Source of the DNA: Leisingera sp. S132
GTDB lineage: Bacteria > Pseudomonadota > Alphaproteobacteria > Rhodobacterales > Rhodobacteraceae
NCBI RefSeq assembly: GCF_025144465.1
Contig: NZ_CP083553.1
Location: 1,796,001-1,860,000 of the forward strand
DNA length: 64,000 bases
Direction of reading: 5' to 3'
Part shown: positions 1-8,867 of the stretch, one piece after another
Layout of the letters: each line of letters starts with the position of its first letter
Position numbering within the stretch: position 1 is the first letter of the stretch
Position numbers and translations under genes: made by a program
The notes under the pieces: model-generated
Seen by the model: only the letters and a program-made list of their open reading frames with translations
The model's database searches: none
Told to the model about the DNA's origin: nothing

Positions 1-532
1 AGATCATGCCCCAGTCGCTGGCTTGCTGCGCGCTGATGCGGTCGGCAAACAGCGCCGCTCCCGTGGCCTTGGCCAGGCCAACCTGGCGCGGCAGGAACCA
101 GGTGCCGCCGGCATCGGGGATCAGGCCGATCCTGGTAAAGGCCTGCATGAAAAACGCGCTTTCGCAGGCAATCACCACATCCGCCGCCAGCGCCAGGTTG
201 GCACCGGCCCCGGCTGCGGCCCCATTGACCGCAGCGATCACCGGCACCGGGCAGTCATAGATCGCCTGCAGCATCGGCAGGTATTCATCCCGAAGGGTGC
301 GCTCCAGATCCAGCTTGCCGCTGTTGCCGGCATCGCTCAGGTCCTGGCCGGAGCAGAAGGCATCGCCTGCGCCCGTCAGCACCACTGCCCGCGCCTCACC
401 CGCGGCCAGCCGCATCGCGTGGGTGATCTCGGACCGCATCCGGCTGGTCAGCGCGTTTTTGCGTGCCTCCCGGTTCAGCGTGATAACCGCCAGCCCGTCC
501 TGCAGCGAAAACAGGATTTCCTTGTATTCCAT
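1..532 (-). CDS. Enoyl-CoA hydratase/isomerase family protein, PaaG-like (3' end missing)
   Basis: The reading frame starts at the ATG at 532 and runs off the left edge, giving about 177 residues. Crotonase hallmarks are visible: an N-terminal LxVITLNR strand, the oxyanion-hole segment with FCSGQDLSD, AAVNGAAAGAGANLALAAD, and IGLIPDAGGTWFLPR. The SGQDL and IPDAGGTWFLPR segments resemble PaaG, the ring 1,2-epoxyphenylacetyl-CoA isomerase, more than short-chain crotonases, but the C-terminus is missing and no other paa gene is in view. It lies upstream of nothing on its own strand within the window, and ccmH ends about 110 bases behind its start. Family membership is firm; the substrate is inference. 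Confidence 0.85.
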   Translation of the reverse strand, partial: MEYKEILFSLQDGLAVITLNREARKNALTSRMRSEITHAMRLAAGEARAVVLTGAGDAFCSGQDLSDAGNSGKLDLERTLRDEYLPMLQAIYDCPVPVIAAVNGAAAGAGANLALAADVVIACESAFFMQAFTRIGLIPDAGGTWFLPRQVGLAKATGAALFADRISAQQASDWGMI

Positions 533-642
533 CGTAGTGCCCTACCTAAAATCAGCTTTGGGCCGCGCGATCAGTCTGCACGCGCAGCCGGTTGGCAGGC
601 ATCGTGGCGCAAAGCGCGCGGGCCGGAAAGACAGACCCGGCG

Positions 643-1125
643 TCAATCCTCCAGGATTTTCCTGAGCCGTTCCTGCTCTTCCGCACTTAAACGCTGCTCC
701 GACGCCTTGGGCGCCAGGGCGCGGCCGCGGACATAGAATATCCCGATCACCAGCGCTGCCAGCAGCATAAGGGGGCCGGCCGCCCAAAGCAGCAGGTTGG
801 CCCCATGTGCCGTCGGCTTCAGCAGCACATATTCGCCATAGCGGTCGACGATGAAATCAATCGCCTCCCGGTCGCTGTCCCCGGCCACCAGCCGCTCGCG
901 CAGCAGGACCCGCAGGTCGCGGGCCAGGTCGGCGTTGGATTCATCAATGCTCTCATTCCGGCAGACCAGGCAGCGCAGGCCCTCCGACAAGCCGCGGGCG
1001 CGGGCCTCCAGCGCCGGGTCCTCCAGCACCTCATCCGGCTCCACGGCCAGCACCGGCGCCGGGACGAACACGGCAAGCGCCATCAGCGCGGCCAGGGCAA
1101 GGATCAGAAAACGCATCTGTTTCAT
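643..1125 (-). CDS. ccmH: Cytochrome c-type biogenesis protein CcmH (CcmH/CycL thiol-reductase subunit)
   Basis: This 160-residue protein has an N-terminal signal/anchor helix (about residues 5-27), the periplasmic CcmH domain with the redox pair C52-x-x-C55 in LRCLVCRN, and a C-terminal membrane helix (about 112-131). CcmH keeps the CXXCH cysteines of apocytochrome c reduced for haem ligation by CcmF in the periplasm. Its ATG overlaps the ccmF stop by four bases (ATGA), so the two are translationally coupled. Length and motif fit the short, alphaproteobacterial-type CcmH without the fused TPR (CcmI) domain. Confidence 0.95.
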   Translation of the reverse strand: MKQMRFLILALAALMALAVFVPAPVLAVEPDEVLEDPALEARARGLSEGLRCLVCRNESIDESNADLARDLRVLLRERLVAGDSDREAIDFIVDRYGEYVLLKPTAHGANLLLWAAGPLMLLAALVIGIFYVRGRALAPKASEQRLSAEEQERLRKILED

Positions 1126-3086
1126 TCCGCTGGCACTCCCGCCGAAGCTGTCTTGCGCGCGCCCGCCGCGACCCGGAACCGCCGGTCGCTGAGGCTGAGA
1201 AGCCCGCCAAGGGACATCAGGATGCAGCCCGCCCAGATCCAGTTGGCAAAGGGCTTGATGTAGGTCCGCATGGTCCAGCTGCCGTCCGCCTGCTGATCGC
1301 CCAGAACCACATAGAGGTCACGGGTCACCCGGTAGTCGATCGCCGCCTCGGTGGTCGGCATCTTGGCGACCGGGTAGTCGCGCTTCTCGGGGAACATCAC
1401 CGCTTCGGGGCGGCCATTGCGGGTGACCTCGACGCGGCCCTTGGTGGTGAAATAGTTCGGCCCCTGCTCGCGGCTCACATCCGTCAGCACCAGCGTGAAG
1501 GCGCCGACTTCAAACGGCTCTCCCAGCCGGGCAACGCGGATGTCCTCCTGCTCCCAGGCGGTCAGGCCTGCGATGGCAAAGATAGTGATGCCAAGGCCGC
1601 CATGGGCCACCGCCTTGCCCCAGTCCGCCCGCGGCAGACGCAGCATGCGGCCCAGACGGTTCGCTTTGCCGCCGCGCAGCCACAGATCCGCCAGCGCGCC
1701 AAACACCATCCAGGAGCCGAGGAACAACCCCACCGGACCCAGCGCGGAGCGGCCGGTTTGCATTGCCCAGGCCAAGACGCCCAGCGACACTGCCAGCACG
1801 AACACATAGCGCAGCTGCCAGGCCACCCGGCCAATCCGCCCGCGTTTCCACGGCAGCATAGCGCCCACCGGCAGCAGCAGCCCCAGCACCACCATGAACG
1901 GCGTGAAGGCAGAATTGAAGAACGGCGGGCCGACGCTCAGCTTACGGGCAAAGACCATCTCCGCAACGATCGGCCAGACGGTGCCGAAAAACACGACAAA
2001 GCAGCTGACCGCCAGCAGAATGTTGTTGGCAACCAGCGCGGTTTCGCGGCTGACCATGCCAAACACCCCTTTGGCCTCCATCGCCTGGGCGCGGGCAGCA
2101 AACAGCGTCAGCGCGCCGCCGGTGAAGAAGGCCAGAATGAACAGGATGAACACCCCGCGTTCCGGGTCGTTGGCGAATGCGTGCACGCTGGTGATGATGC
2201 CGGAGCGCACGATGAAAGTGCCGATCAGCGAGAAGCCGAAGGCCAGGATCGCCAGCAGGATGGTCCAGCTTTTCAGCGCCTCGCGTTTCTCAACAACGAT
2301 GGCGGAATGCAGCAGCGCGGCGGCCAGAAGCCAGGGCATGAAGGAGGCGTTTTCCACCGGGTCCCAGAACCAGAAACCGCCCCAGCCCAGCTCGTAATAG
2401 GCCCACCAGGACCCCAGCGCGATGCCGATGGTTAGGAACACCCAGGCCGCCAGCGTCCAGGGCCGCACCCAGCGGCCCCAGGCGGCATCCACTCGGCCTT
2501 CGATCAGGGCAGCGACGGCAAAGGAAAACGCCATGCTGAGCCCCACATAGCCGAGGTAGAGGAACGGCGGATGGAACGCCAGCCCCGGGTCCTGCAAGAG
2601 CGGGTTCAGGTCCTGGCCGTCAAACGGCGGCACCGAAAGGCGCAGGAACGGGTTGGAGGTGAACAGGATGAAGGCAAAGAAGGCGACGCCAATGGCCGCC
2701 TGCACCGACAGCACCCGCGCCTTGAGTGTCGGCGGCAGCCCGCCGCCAAAGACAGAAGCCATGGCGCCGAACAGGCTGACAATCAGTACCCACAGCAGCA
2801 TCGAGCCTTCGTGGTTACCCCAAGTGCCAGAGATCTTATACAGCATCGGCTTGGCCGAATGGCTGTTCAGTGTCACCAGTTTCAGCGAGAAATCCGAGGT
2901 GATGAAGGCCCACATCAGCGCGCCGAATGAGAACGCGGTGAACAGGAACTGCGCCTGAGCTGCGGGTTCCGCCACGGCCATCCAGCCGGGCCAGCGTTTA
3001 TGGGCCCCGATCAAGGGGATAACCGCCTGCACAATGGCGATCATGAAGGCAAGAATTAGGGCGAAATGTCCGAGTTCTGTGATCAT
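1122..3086 (-). CDS. ccmF: Haem lyase CcmF (cytochrome c maturation)
   Basis: This 654-residue polytopic membrane protein has the family's WWD haem-handling motif (WGGFWFWDPVENASFMPW, about residues 230-250) and conserved histidines around it. It is the core of the cytochrome c synthetase, taking haem from holo-CcmE and attaching it to apocytochrome CXXCH sites on the periplasmic side. ccmH overlaps its stop codon. Upstream on the same strand lie a holin/endolysin pair and then ccmE, so the usual ccmE-ccmF-ccmH order is interrupted. The 110-base gap before it holds a possible own promoter. Confidence 0.97.
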   Translation of the reverse strand: MITELGHFALILAFMIAIVQAVIPLIGAHKRWPGWMAVAEPAAQAQFLFTAFSFGALMWAFITSDFSLKLVTLNSHSAKPMLYKISGTWGNHEGSMLLWVLIVSLFGAMASVFGGGLPPTLKARVLSVQAAIGVAFFAFILFTSNPFLRLSVPPFDGQDLNPLLQDPGLAFHPPFLYLGYVGLSMAFSFAVAALIEGRVDAAWGRWVRPWTLAAWVFLTIGIALGSWWAYYELGWGGFWFWDPVENASFMPWLLAAALLHSAIVVEKREALKSWTILLAILAFGFSLIGTFIVRSGIITSVHAFANDPERGVFILFILAFFTGGALTLFAARAQAMEAKGVFGMVSRETALVANNILLAVSCFVVFFGTVWPIVAEMVFARKLSVGPPFFNSAFTPFMVVLGLLLPVGAMLPWKRGRIGRVAWQLRYVFVLAVSLGVLAWAMQTGRSALGPVGLFLGSWMVFGALADLWLRGGKANRLGRMLRLPRADWGKAVAHGGLGITIFAIAGLTAWEQEDIRVARLGEPFEVGAFTLVLTDVSREQGPNYFTTKGRVEVTRNGRPEAVMFPEKRDYPVAKMPTTEAAIDYRVTRDLYVVLGDQQADGSWTMRTYIKPFANWIWAGCILMSLGGLLSLSDRRFRVAAGARKTASAGVPAE

Positions 3087-3125
3087 GTGCCGATGTGTCC
3101 ATGCATGGAGTTCAGGGATGGGTTT

Positions 3126-3154
3126 CCTATACGCCTGTCTGCCGGCAGGGCCAA
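3126..3154 (-). promoter_or_regulatory. Possible promoter before ccmF
   Basis: Read on the minus strand there is TTGGCC, a 17-base spacer and TATAGG, about 40 bases upstream of the ccmF start. The -35 match is poor, so this is only a candidate. It would let ccmFH be expressed without read-through from the lysis pair. Confidence 0.25.
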
Positions 3155-3196
3155 TGGCAAACCCCGCGCCACGCCGCCGCAGAAGGCAAATTGTGA

Positions 3197-3772
3197 TCAG
3201 CCGCGGCGGGTCTTCCAGGCCCGCAAGGCCGGGTTAACCTCCGTTTCGGTGGCGTCCAGACGGGCGGCTGCATCGGTGCCGGTAGCGGCGGCAGCAGGCG
3301 AGTCTGCCCGCAAGCTTTCCAGCACTGCGATGTTGCGGGCCACCTGCGGCGCCCGTGCCATGCTGGCGGCCAGCCCCTGCTGGAACTCCTGGCTTTTCAT
3401 CTGGTGGCGCGCACCGAAGTAGAAGGAGACAATGACTCCCAAGAGCCACCACAAGGGCTCCGGCACCAGCGCCAGCCCTTGCATTCTTGCAGCAAACCAG
3501 ACCGGATCGGTCAGAGCTGCCCCCATCAGCGCAAGGGTTCCAAGCGCCAGCAAGGGCCGCGGCAGCCGGTTCACACCGTCCATGAACCGGTCGAACCGGC
3601 TTTTGCCGCCATATTGAAACTCTGCCGCCAATTGCTCCAGCGCGGCGCCCTGCATTGCATGCGCCCGTTCTGCACCGGCCTCAGCGTTTTCCCGGAACAC
3701 TTCAACAGTTTCCCGCAATGCGTTGCGATGGCTTCCAAAAATCAGCCCTAGAACATCCGTGATCAGCCCCAT
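3197..3772 (-). CDS. Holin of the gene-transfer-agent three-TM type
   Basis: This 191-residue protein has an N-terminal amphipathic segment (MGLITDVLGLIFGS), a helical region, and two to three hydrophobic segments at about residues 1-13, 72-92 and 103-121. The last contains WWLLGVIVSFYFGARHQMKSQ. This pattern matches my memory of the holin family used for gene transfer agent release in Rhodobacterales (GTA_holin_3TM). The charged, Ala-rich C-terminus would be cytoplasmic. Its start overlaps the end of the endolysin gene by ten bases, so the two form a coupled lysis module. It sits between ccmE and ccmF, well away from any visible capsid genes. The holin role is inferred from topology, family resemblance and the endolysin partner. 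Confidence 0.75.
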   Translation of the reverse strand: MGLITDVLGLIFGSHRNALRETVEVFRENAEAGAERAHAMQGAALEQLAAEFQYGGKSRFDRFMDGVNRLPRPLLALGTLALMGAALTDPVWFAARMQGLALVPEPLWWLLGVIVSFYFGARHQMKSQEFQQGLAASMARAPQVARNIAVLESLRADSPAAAATGTDAAARLDATETEVNPALRAWKTRRG

Positions 3773-4374
3773 TCGGCAGTCCTCCGCTGAAATGCCTGCC
3801 GGCTCAGGTGATACTGGGCAGAGATGAATTCCTCCGCCCGTTTTATCCAGCCGCCCTTGGTTCCATCGCGGGCGCGGGCGAATTTGCGGCTGGCCGCGCG
3901 GCGGTCGGCGAGGCGGAAGTAGTAGTTCCGGCGGGCAATCCCGTAGGCGTCGCGCAGGGCGTCCGCGTCGACCAGGGCCGCCTGCTCTGCCGCCGAGGCG
4001 GTCTGCGGGCCGATGACCCCATCCACGGCAACGTCAAACCCCATATCGCGCAGCAAGTGCTGCAGGATGCGCACCGCATTGCTGCCTGCATTCACATACA
4101 TGTCGAACACCGTCGCCTGCAGGCAGGGAGGAAGGCTGGCGATGCGGGGCGCCTCGTAATAATGGCGGATGAAAATCTCCACCGCCTGCGCCCGGCTGAG
4201 CGCCCGCACATCCGCGATCCCGACCCGCCCGTCGCCTGTCAGGTCCAGACCCAGCCGCCGCATCGTGCCGATGGTCACCCCGTATTTGGTGGCGCCGCCC
4301 GGATCAGCGGGGTCATTCACAAAACCGCCCTCGCGCGCCACGATCTGTTCCGCAATCTCAGTCACTGTCAGCAT
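3763..4374 (-). CDS. Peptidoglycan hydrolase, GH108 N-acetylmuramidase (phage/GTA endolysin)
   Basis: This 203-residue protein has the glycoside hydrolase 108 signature near the N-terminus, with catalytic E15 in REGGFVNDPADPGGATKYGVT. A C-terminal GH108-associated peptidoglycan-binding domain follows (VDGVIGPQTASAAEQAA, then RRNYYFRLADRRAASRKFARARDGTKGGW). It would cleave the glycan strand once the holin opens the inner membrane. There is no signal peptide, as expected for a holin-dependent endolysin. A GAGGTGAC ribosome site precedes the ATG. In Rhodobacter capsulatus a comparable unlinked endolysin/holin pair releases the gene transfer agent; the same role here is inference. Confidence 0.9.
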   Translation of the reverse strand: MLTVTEIAEQIVAREGGFVNDPADPGGATKYGVTIGTMRRLGLDLTGDGRVGIADVRALSRAQAVEIFIRHYYEAPRIASLPPCLQATVFDMYVNAGSNAVRILQHLLRDMGFDVAVDGVIGPQTASAAEQAALVDADALRDAYGIARRNYYFRLADRRAASRKFARARDGTKGGWIKRAEEFISAQYHLSRQAFQRRTAEWG

Positions 4375-4477
4375 GTCACCTCACCACGTTCCGGTCCGGG
4401 TCATACTGCCGCACAGGGCCTAAGATCCCCTGACACCACCGTACGCTGGGTACGCAACACCCCTGCAGGGCGCTGCC

Positions 4478-4550
4478 GCGCCGCGCATCGCGCGGCGCCC
4501 GGCCCAACGCAAAACGCCCCCCGGAAGGGAGGCGTCTTTGGGGCGGGAGG
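4478..4550 (-). repeat. Composite 3' element, copy 1 (after ccmE), with terminator
   Basis: Read in the direction of ccmE, the element has CTCCCGCCCC (4550-4541), then a hairpin that acts as a terminator with a T-run (4539-4511). GTTGGGCC follows (4508-4501), then a 9-bp palindrome GCGCCGCGC-ATC-GCGCGGCGC (4498-4478). It begins 34 bases after the ccmE stop. The same arrangement recurs at 8759-8835, 43346-43413 and 54681-54759. Between the element and the endolysin start (4375-4477) there is a GTACGC direct repeat (4441-4446 and 4450-4455) and nothing else I recognise. Confidence 0.8.
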
Positions 4551-4583
4551 GTTCCGTTCCGGACCCGGAGATCAGGTTGGTGA

Positions 4584-5027
4584 TCAGGTTTCGGGTTCCT
4601 GATAGACCCCCTGTTCCTTCAGCGCGTCCATGACTTCCTTGGGCATATAGGTTTCGTCATGTTTCGCCAGGATTTCAGTGGCTTCAAAGACACCATTGAC
4701 GTAGCTGCCGGTGCCCACCATGCCCTGGTTCTCCTCGAACAGATCAGGCAGCACGCCGGTATAGGCGACCTGCACCGTGGCGCCGCCGTCGGTGACGGCA
4801 AAGCGCACGGTCTCGCCCTGGCCGCGCTGCAGCGAGCCTTCGGCCACCAGCCCGCCGATGCGGAACACTTCGGAGGGTTTTGGCGGTTCCTCCGCCACCT
4901 GGCTGGGCGAACGGAAATAGTTGATCCCGTCCTGCAGGGCATAGCCAATCAAGGCGGTGGCAACGATCAGGGCCACCGCGGCAATGGCGATCACCTGGAT
5001 ACGGCGCTGTTTCTTCAGGTTCTTCAT
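4584..5027 (-). CDS. ccmE: Cytochrome c maturation haem chaperone CcmE
   Basis: This 147-residue protein has an N-terminal signal anchor (about residues 9-31) and a periplasmic beta-barrel domain. The haem-binding motif is H123-DET-Y127 in LAKHDETYMPKEV, where the histidine binds haem covalently. CcmE receives haem from CcmABCD and passes it to CcmF. argC lies 40 bases upstream on the same strand. Downstream, a terminator-bearing repeat and the lysis pair separate it from ccmF. The length is normal for the family. Confidence 0.97.
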   Translation of the reverse strand: MKNLKKQRRIQVIAIAAVALIVATALIGYALQDGINYFRSPSQVAEEPPKPSEVFRIGGLVAEGSLQRGQGETVRFAVTDGGATVQVAYTGVLPDLFEENQGMVGTGSYVNGVFEATEILAKHDETYMPKEVMDALKEQGVYQEPET

Positions 5028-5067
5028 GGTGTCCTCATTTCAGGCCCAATCCAGCGCCGCCCCCGGA

Positions 5068-6096
5068 TCAGGGGAACAGCGGCGCCATCATCAGGCCTTC
5101 GGTCTCTTCCTCACCTAACATCAGGTTGGCGTTCTGCAAGGCCTGGCCGCTGCTTCCTTTTGTCAGGTTATCCAGCGCCGCAATGACGATGGCACGGCCG
5201 TCGATCCGGTCCTGCGCCACGCCGATATGGCAGAAGTTGGAGCCGCGCACGTGATGGGTGCTCGGCGCCTCGCCAAAGGGCAGCAGCTCGATGAAAGGTT
5301 CATCAGCGTAAGCCTTGGCAAAGGTCTCATGGATCGCCTTGGCATCGCCCTTCACATAGACGGTTGCCAGGATGCCGCGGTTCACCGGCAGCAGATGCGG
5401 AGTGAACTGCACCTTGACCGGGCGGCCTGCGAGTTTGCTGAATTCCTGGTCAAACTCGCCCAGGTGCCGGTGGGTGCCGCCGATGGCATAGGCGTTGTAG
5501 CCCTCGCTCAGCTCCGCGTGCAGCAGGTTTTCCTTGAGCGACCGGCCGGCGCCGGAGACGGCGCATTTCAGGTCCAGGATGATCTCGTCCAGGTCGATGA
5601 CGCCGGCTTCGATCAGCGGCCGCAGGGCGAACTGGCCGGTGGCGGCGTTGCAGCCGGTGCCGGCAACCAGCCGCGCGGATTTGATATCCTCCCGGTAAAA
5701 CTCGGTCAGGCCATAGACCGCCTCTTCCTGCTGCGCCAGCGCGGCATGGGGGTTGCCGTACCATTTCTCGTATTCCGCCGGGTCGCGCAGCCGGAAATCA
5801 GCTGACAGATCGACAATCTTCAGGTCCTTGGGCAGGCCTGCGATCACTTCCTGGCTGGTCTTGTGCGGCAGCGCGCAGAAGCAGAGGTCGATATCCGCAA
5901 AGTCGATCTCGCCGATCTTGCACAGCACCGGCAGCTCCATATGGCGCAGGTGCGGGAACACTTCGGCCATGGTCATGCCGGCCTTGCGGTCGGCGGACAG
6001 CGCCGCGATCTCGATATTCGGGTGCTGGGCAATCAGCCGCACCAGTTCGGCGCCGGTATAGCCGGAAGCGCCAAGGATAGCCACTTTATGGGTCAT
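5068..6096 (-). CDS. argC: N-acetyl-gamma-glutamyl-phosphate reductase
   Basis: This 342-residue enzyme catalyses the NADPH-dependent reduction of N-acetylglutamyl phosphate, the third step of arginine biosynthesis. The N-terminal Rossmann motif is [13 protein letters not shown] and the catalytic cysteine is in [16 protein letters not shown], about residue 150. The C-terminal region ends [16 protein letters not shown], typical of ArgC. It is in line with murI upstream (115-base gap) and ccmE downstream. I see no arginine-specific operator. Identification is secure from motifs and length. Confidence 0.96.
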   Translation of the reverse strand: MTHKVAILGASGYTGAELVRLIAQHPNIEIAALSADRKAGMTMAEVFPHLRHMELPVLCKIGEIDFADIDLCFCALPHKTSQEVIAGLPKDLKIVDLSADFRLRDPAEYEKWYGNPHAALAQQEEAVYGLTEFYREDIKSARLVAGTGCNAATGQFALRPLIEAGVIDLDEIILDLKCAVSGAGRSLKENLLHAELSEGYNAYAIGGTHRHLGEFDQEFSKLAGRPVKVQFTPHLLPVNRGILATVYVKGDAKAIHETFAKAYADEPFIELLPFGEAPSTHHVRGSNFCHIGVAQDRIDGRAIVIAALDNLTKGSSGQALQNANLMLGEEETEGLMMAPLFP

Positions 6097-6210
6097 GTCA
6101 GACCTCGTCTTTCGATGTGATATGCCGGTTCCGCAGCCATCTGCGGAGAGAAATAGGGAAAACCGCGCCCGCGCACTTTGACCTGGAACAAGGTTCCGGG
6201 ACGTTTGCGC

Positions 6211-7020
6211 TCAGGCCGCCTGAAAGGTGATTTGTCGTCGGAGGAACTGGGTCGCGCGGTCGCTGACGCGGCCCGGATTCCCGGTGGTAAAGAACCCGCC
6301 CGCGCCATTGCCGTGCATGCCGGGGTGGCGGGTCAGGTAATCCGCCAGGCTGTCGGCCACCAGGCTGCCCTGGCTGAAGACCTTGACGTCCGGGCCCAGT
6401 GCTTCCTGAAACGTCTGCTCCATCAGCGGGTAGTGGGTGCAGCCCAGGATCGCAGCCTGCGGATGCGGCATCTTGCGCTTCAACGCATCGACGTGGGAGC
6501 GCACCAGCGCCTCCGCCAGGATCATGTCGCCGTCCTCGATCGCATCGACAACACCGCCGCAGGCCTGCGCCTCGACGTCGACGCCGATGGCGCGGAACGC
6601 CAGTTCCCGCTGAAAAGCCCGGCTGGCGACGGTGGCCGGCGTGGCGAACAGCGCCACGTGCTTCACCTCGACCTCGCGCGGCGGTGAGTTGTCGCCCCAC
6701 TGCCGCTCGGTCAGCGCCTCGATCAGCGGCACAAAGACGCCCAGCACCCGCTTGCCCTGGGGCAGTCCGCCCTCCTGCATCCGGCGCAGCGCGGCGGCGG
6801 AGGCGGTGTTGCAGGCGAGGATCACCAGATCGCAGCCCTTGTCCCACATGTCATGAACCGCCGCCTTGGTCAGCTGATAGACATCCTCCGCATCGCGCAC
6901 ACCATAAGGCGCGCGGGCGTTGTCGCCGTAATAGAGGAAATCCACATCCGGCAGGCGCTTTTGCGCCGCGTCCAGGACGGTCAGCCCGCCCAGGCCTGAA
7001 TCAAAGATGCCTACAGCCAT
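6211..7020 (-). CDS. murI: Glutamate racemase
   Basis: This 269-residue cytoplasmic enzyme makes D-glutamate for peptidoglycan. Family signatures are [11 protein letters not shown] at the N-terminus, the first catalytic cysteine C70 in ILACNTASA, and the second in [11 protein letters not shown]. The gene lies nine bases downstream of an acyltransferase gene on the same strand, suggesting co-transcription. The stop is followed by a 114-base gap before argC. Length and active-site residues are normal. Confidence 0.96.
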   Translation of the reverse strand: MAVGIFDSGLGGLTVLDAAQKRLPDVDFLYYGDNARAPYGVRDAEDVYQLTKAAVHDMWDKGCDLVILACNTASAAALRRMQEGGLPQGKRVLGVFVPLIEALTERQWGDNSPPREVEVKHVALFATPATVASRAFQRELAFRAIGVDVEAQACGGVVDAIEDGDMILAEALVRSHVDALKRKMPHPQAAILGCTHYPLMEQTFQEALGPDVKVFSQGSLVADSLADYLTRHPGMHGNGAGGFFTTGNPGRVSDRATQFLRRQITFQAA

Positions 7021-7029
7021 GTCGCCTTC

Positions 7030-7932
7030 TCACGCGCGGTGTTTCTCTTCGAACTCAAACCCGTAACCGTAGGATTTGAGCGGTTCTGGAGAAAGCTCAT
7101 ACGTCGCTTTGCGCAAGAAATCCATAAGGGCTTTTGTATCACCTGCCAAAGGCGCCAGAGTGCCGCGGCCAATTGGTTCACCGATCACCACCCGGACAGG
7201 GGTATCAACGCGTTTGCGGAATTCCTGGATCAAAAGCCCCATGCGCAGGGTCGCGTGCAGGTGGCTGGCGATCTGGAACAGGCGCGAGGTGTGGCCGTCA
7301 AAGAACAGCGGCACCACCACGGCATCGGATTTGGCAATCATCCGGGCGGTGAAGCCGCGCCAGCCCGGATCCATCGGATGGCCCATGGGACGCGCTGCGG
7401 TGGACACGGTGCCGCCCGGGAAAATGCCGATGGCGCCGCCCTGCCCCAAGTAGCTGAGCGCCTCCTTGCGGGTTTGCAGGTTGGTCTGCATCGCCTCGCG
7501 GGTCTCGGCAAAATCCACCGGCAGGATCACCTTGTTCAGGTCCTCCGCCTTGCGGAAGACATGGTTGGCCAGGATGCGGAAATCGCCGCGGGTCTCGGCC
7601 AGGATATGCCCCATCATCAGCCCGTCGAGGATACCGTAAGGATGATTGGCAATCAGGATCACCGGCTTGTCCCGCGGGATATGCGCCAGCGTCCCGCCCG
7701 CGATATCCAGCGTCAAACCGTAGCGCTCCGCCATCACGGCCCAGAAATCCCGGCCCGCCGCCACCTCCTGTTCATAGCCGGCAGCGCGGCGGATCAGGTT
7801 CATCCGGCCGGTGGAGTTCTCCATCAGCCGGATCACCGCGCGGCCAGCGCGGGTGGACGCCGAATGGGCATAGGAAATGTCACGGGCGATATGGCGCTGG
7901 GCCTGCATCTGGGCGGGTCTCCGTCTGGTCAT
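7030..7932 (-). CDS. Lysophospholipid acyltransferase family protein (PlsC type)
   Basis: This 300-residue protein carries the acyltransferase catalytic motif NHPYGILDGLMM (NHx4D) and FPGGTVST, the second substrate-binding block. The NHPYGxLDG variant resembles acyltransferases linked to ornithine-lipid and hemolysin-type proteins rather than canonical PlsC (NHxxxxD followed by EGTR). I infer it acylates a lyso-lipid at the inner-membrane surface, but the acceptor cannot be read from sequence. An arginine-rich N-terminus leaves the start uncertain; an internal ATG eight codons in is possible. murI follows nine bases downstream. Confidence 0.8.
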   Translation of the reverse strand: MTRRRPAQMQAQRHIARDISYAHSASTRAGRAVIRLMENSTGRMNLIRRAAGYEQEVAAGRDFWAVMAERYGLTLDIAGGTLAHIPRDKPVILIANHPYGILDGLMMGHILAETRGDFRILANHVFRKAEDLNKVILPVDFAETREAMQTNLQTRKEALSYLGQGGAIGIFPGGTVSTAARPMGHPMDPGWRGFTARMIAKSDAVVVPLFFDGHTSRLFQIASHLHATLRMGLLIQEFRKRVDTPVRVVIGEPIGRGTLAPLAGDTKALMDFLRKATYELSPEPLKSYGYGFEFEEKHRA

Positions 7933-8026
7933 ACCGGCCAGATAAGGCCGGCAGCGCTCTATGCAACAGCTCTGTGACAGCGATGTGACGGGTTGCGGGA
8001 ATTTGCCGCTTCGCGCTGTTTGCAGC

Positions 8027-8620
8027 CTAGGCTGTTATCGCTTGTCTGCCGCCCATCAGCGGCAGCCCCTCCAGCCCGGCGCCGCGCCACAGCACATAGG
8101 TCAGGATCGGCTGTTCGCCTGTGTTCATCGCGTGCGGTTGCCAGCCGCCATGCAGGCGGGTTTCGCCCGCGCCCAGCCAGCGCTCACTCTCTTCGGTCAG
8201 GAACTGCGCCCCGCCGCCCAGCACCACATACAGCTCCTCTGCCTCGTGGCTGTGCCAGTCGTACTTCAGCCCGGCACCCCAATAGGCGATATAGCCGCGC
8301 AGCTGGGTGCTGCGGAAATGGCCGGTGGGTCCGAACAGTTCGAAATAGCCGTAGTTCTGCAGGAAATGCGCACCGACCTCGGCCTCGGTATAGGTCTGGA
8401 TCCAATGCGCCTGATCAGCCGCGCTGCGCAGCGCGTCGACCAGCGGCTGGGTCTCGGGCGTGCCGGGCTGGGTGAACCCAGCCACCTGGCCTTGTGCGGG
8501 CATCGCCGCGGGGGCCAGTTCGGCAGGCTCCAGATCGCTTGGCCAAGGCGCGAACTCCCGCAAGGCGGGCAGTTGGTTGTGCAGGGTGCGGGCAGCCTGC
8601 AAGGCCTGTGAGAGGGACAT
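8027..8620 (-). CDS. dddQ: Dimethylsulfoniopropionate lyase, DddQ type (cupin)
   Basis: This 197-residue cupin would cleave DMSP to dimethyl sulfide and acrylate. The metal and catalytic set is complete: Y120, H123, H125, E129 and Y131 within [13 protein letters not shown], and H163 in WQPHAMN. These positions agree with the metal-ligand and catalytic residues I recall for the crystallised Ruegeria DddQ, and the length is also the same. The gene stands alone: no DMSP transporter or acrylate-utilisation gene is adjacent. An AAAGGAG ribosome site precedes the ATG. A related cupin with another substrate is possible but less likely given the full residue match. Confidence 0.9.
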   Translation of the reverse strand: MSLSQALQAARTLHNQLPALREFAPWPSDLEPAELAPAAMPAQGQVAGFTQPGTPETQPLVDALRSAADQAHWIQTYTEAEVGAHFLQNYGYFELFGPTGHFRSTQLRGYIAYWGAGLKYDWHSHEAEELYVVLGGGAQFLTEESERWLGAGETRLHGGWQPHAMNTGEQPILTYVLWRGAGLEGLPLMGGRQAITA

Positions 8621-8758
8621 CGGGCGGCTCCTTTCCTGTGCAGCGGCAACATGCTGTTCGGACCGAGCCTAGCGGCGGCGCGGCAAACCGCGCGCTGAAA
8701 TGGCTGAAGAATACGTCAGAAACGACCATTCAGGAAAATTTTGCAGGCGGAACGGCAA

Positions 8759-8835
8759 GCGCCGCGCGTCAGCGCGGCGCCGGGCCCAACTGTCTTGGGC
8801 CTTTCTTTGAAAGGATCAAGGCGGGCGGGAGTGCC
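8759..8835 (-). repeat. Composite 3' element, copy 2 (after the indolepyruvate oxidoreductase)
   Basis: In the direction of the upstream gene, whose stop is at 8868-8870, the order is GGCACTCCCGCCC (8835-8823), a short hairpin region, GTTGGGCC (8790-8783) and a perfect 9-bp palindrome GCGCCGCGC-loop-GCGCGGCGC (8780-8759). The order and orientation relative to the gene are the same as in the other three copies. The palindrome and GTTGGGCC are conserved while the middle hairpin varies. Confidence 0.8.
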
Positions 8836-8867
8836 CCCCCCGCCTTGCCCAGTCTTACTCAGCAGTG

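Noticed and set aside
3126-3160. CTGCCGGCAG palindrome upstream of ccmF as a regulator site
   Set aside because: It is short, G+C-rich and lies within the possible promoter spacer; such palindromes are common in this base composition.
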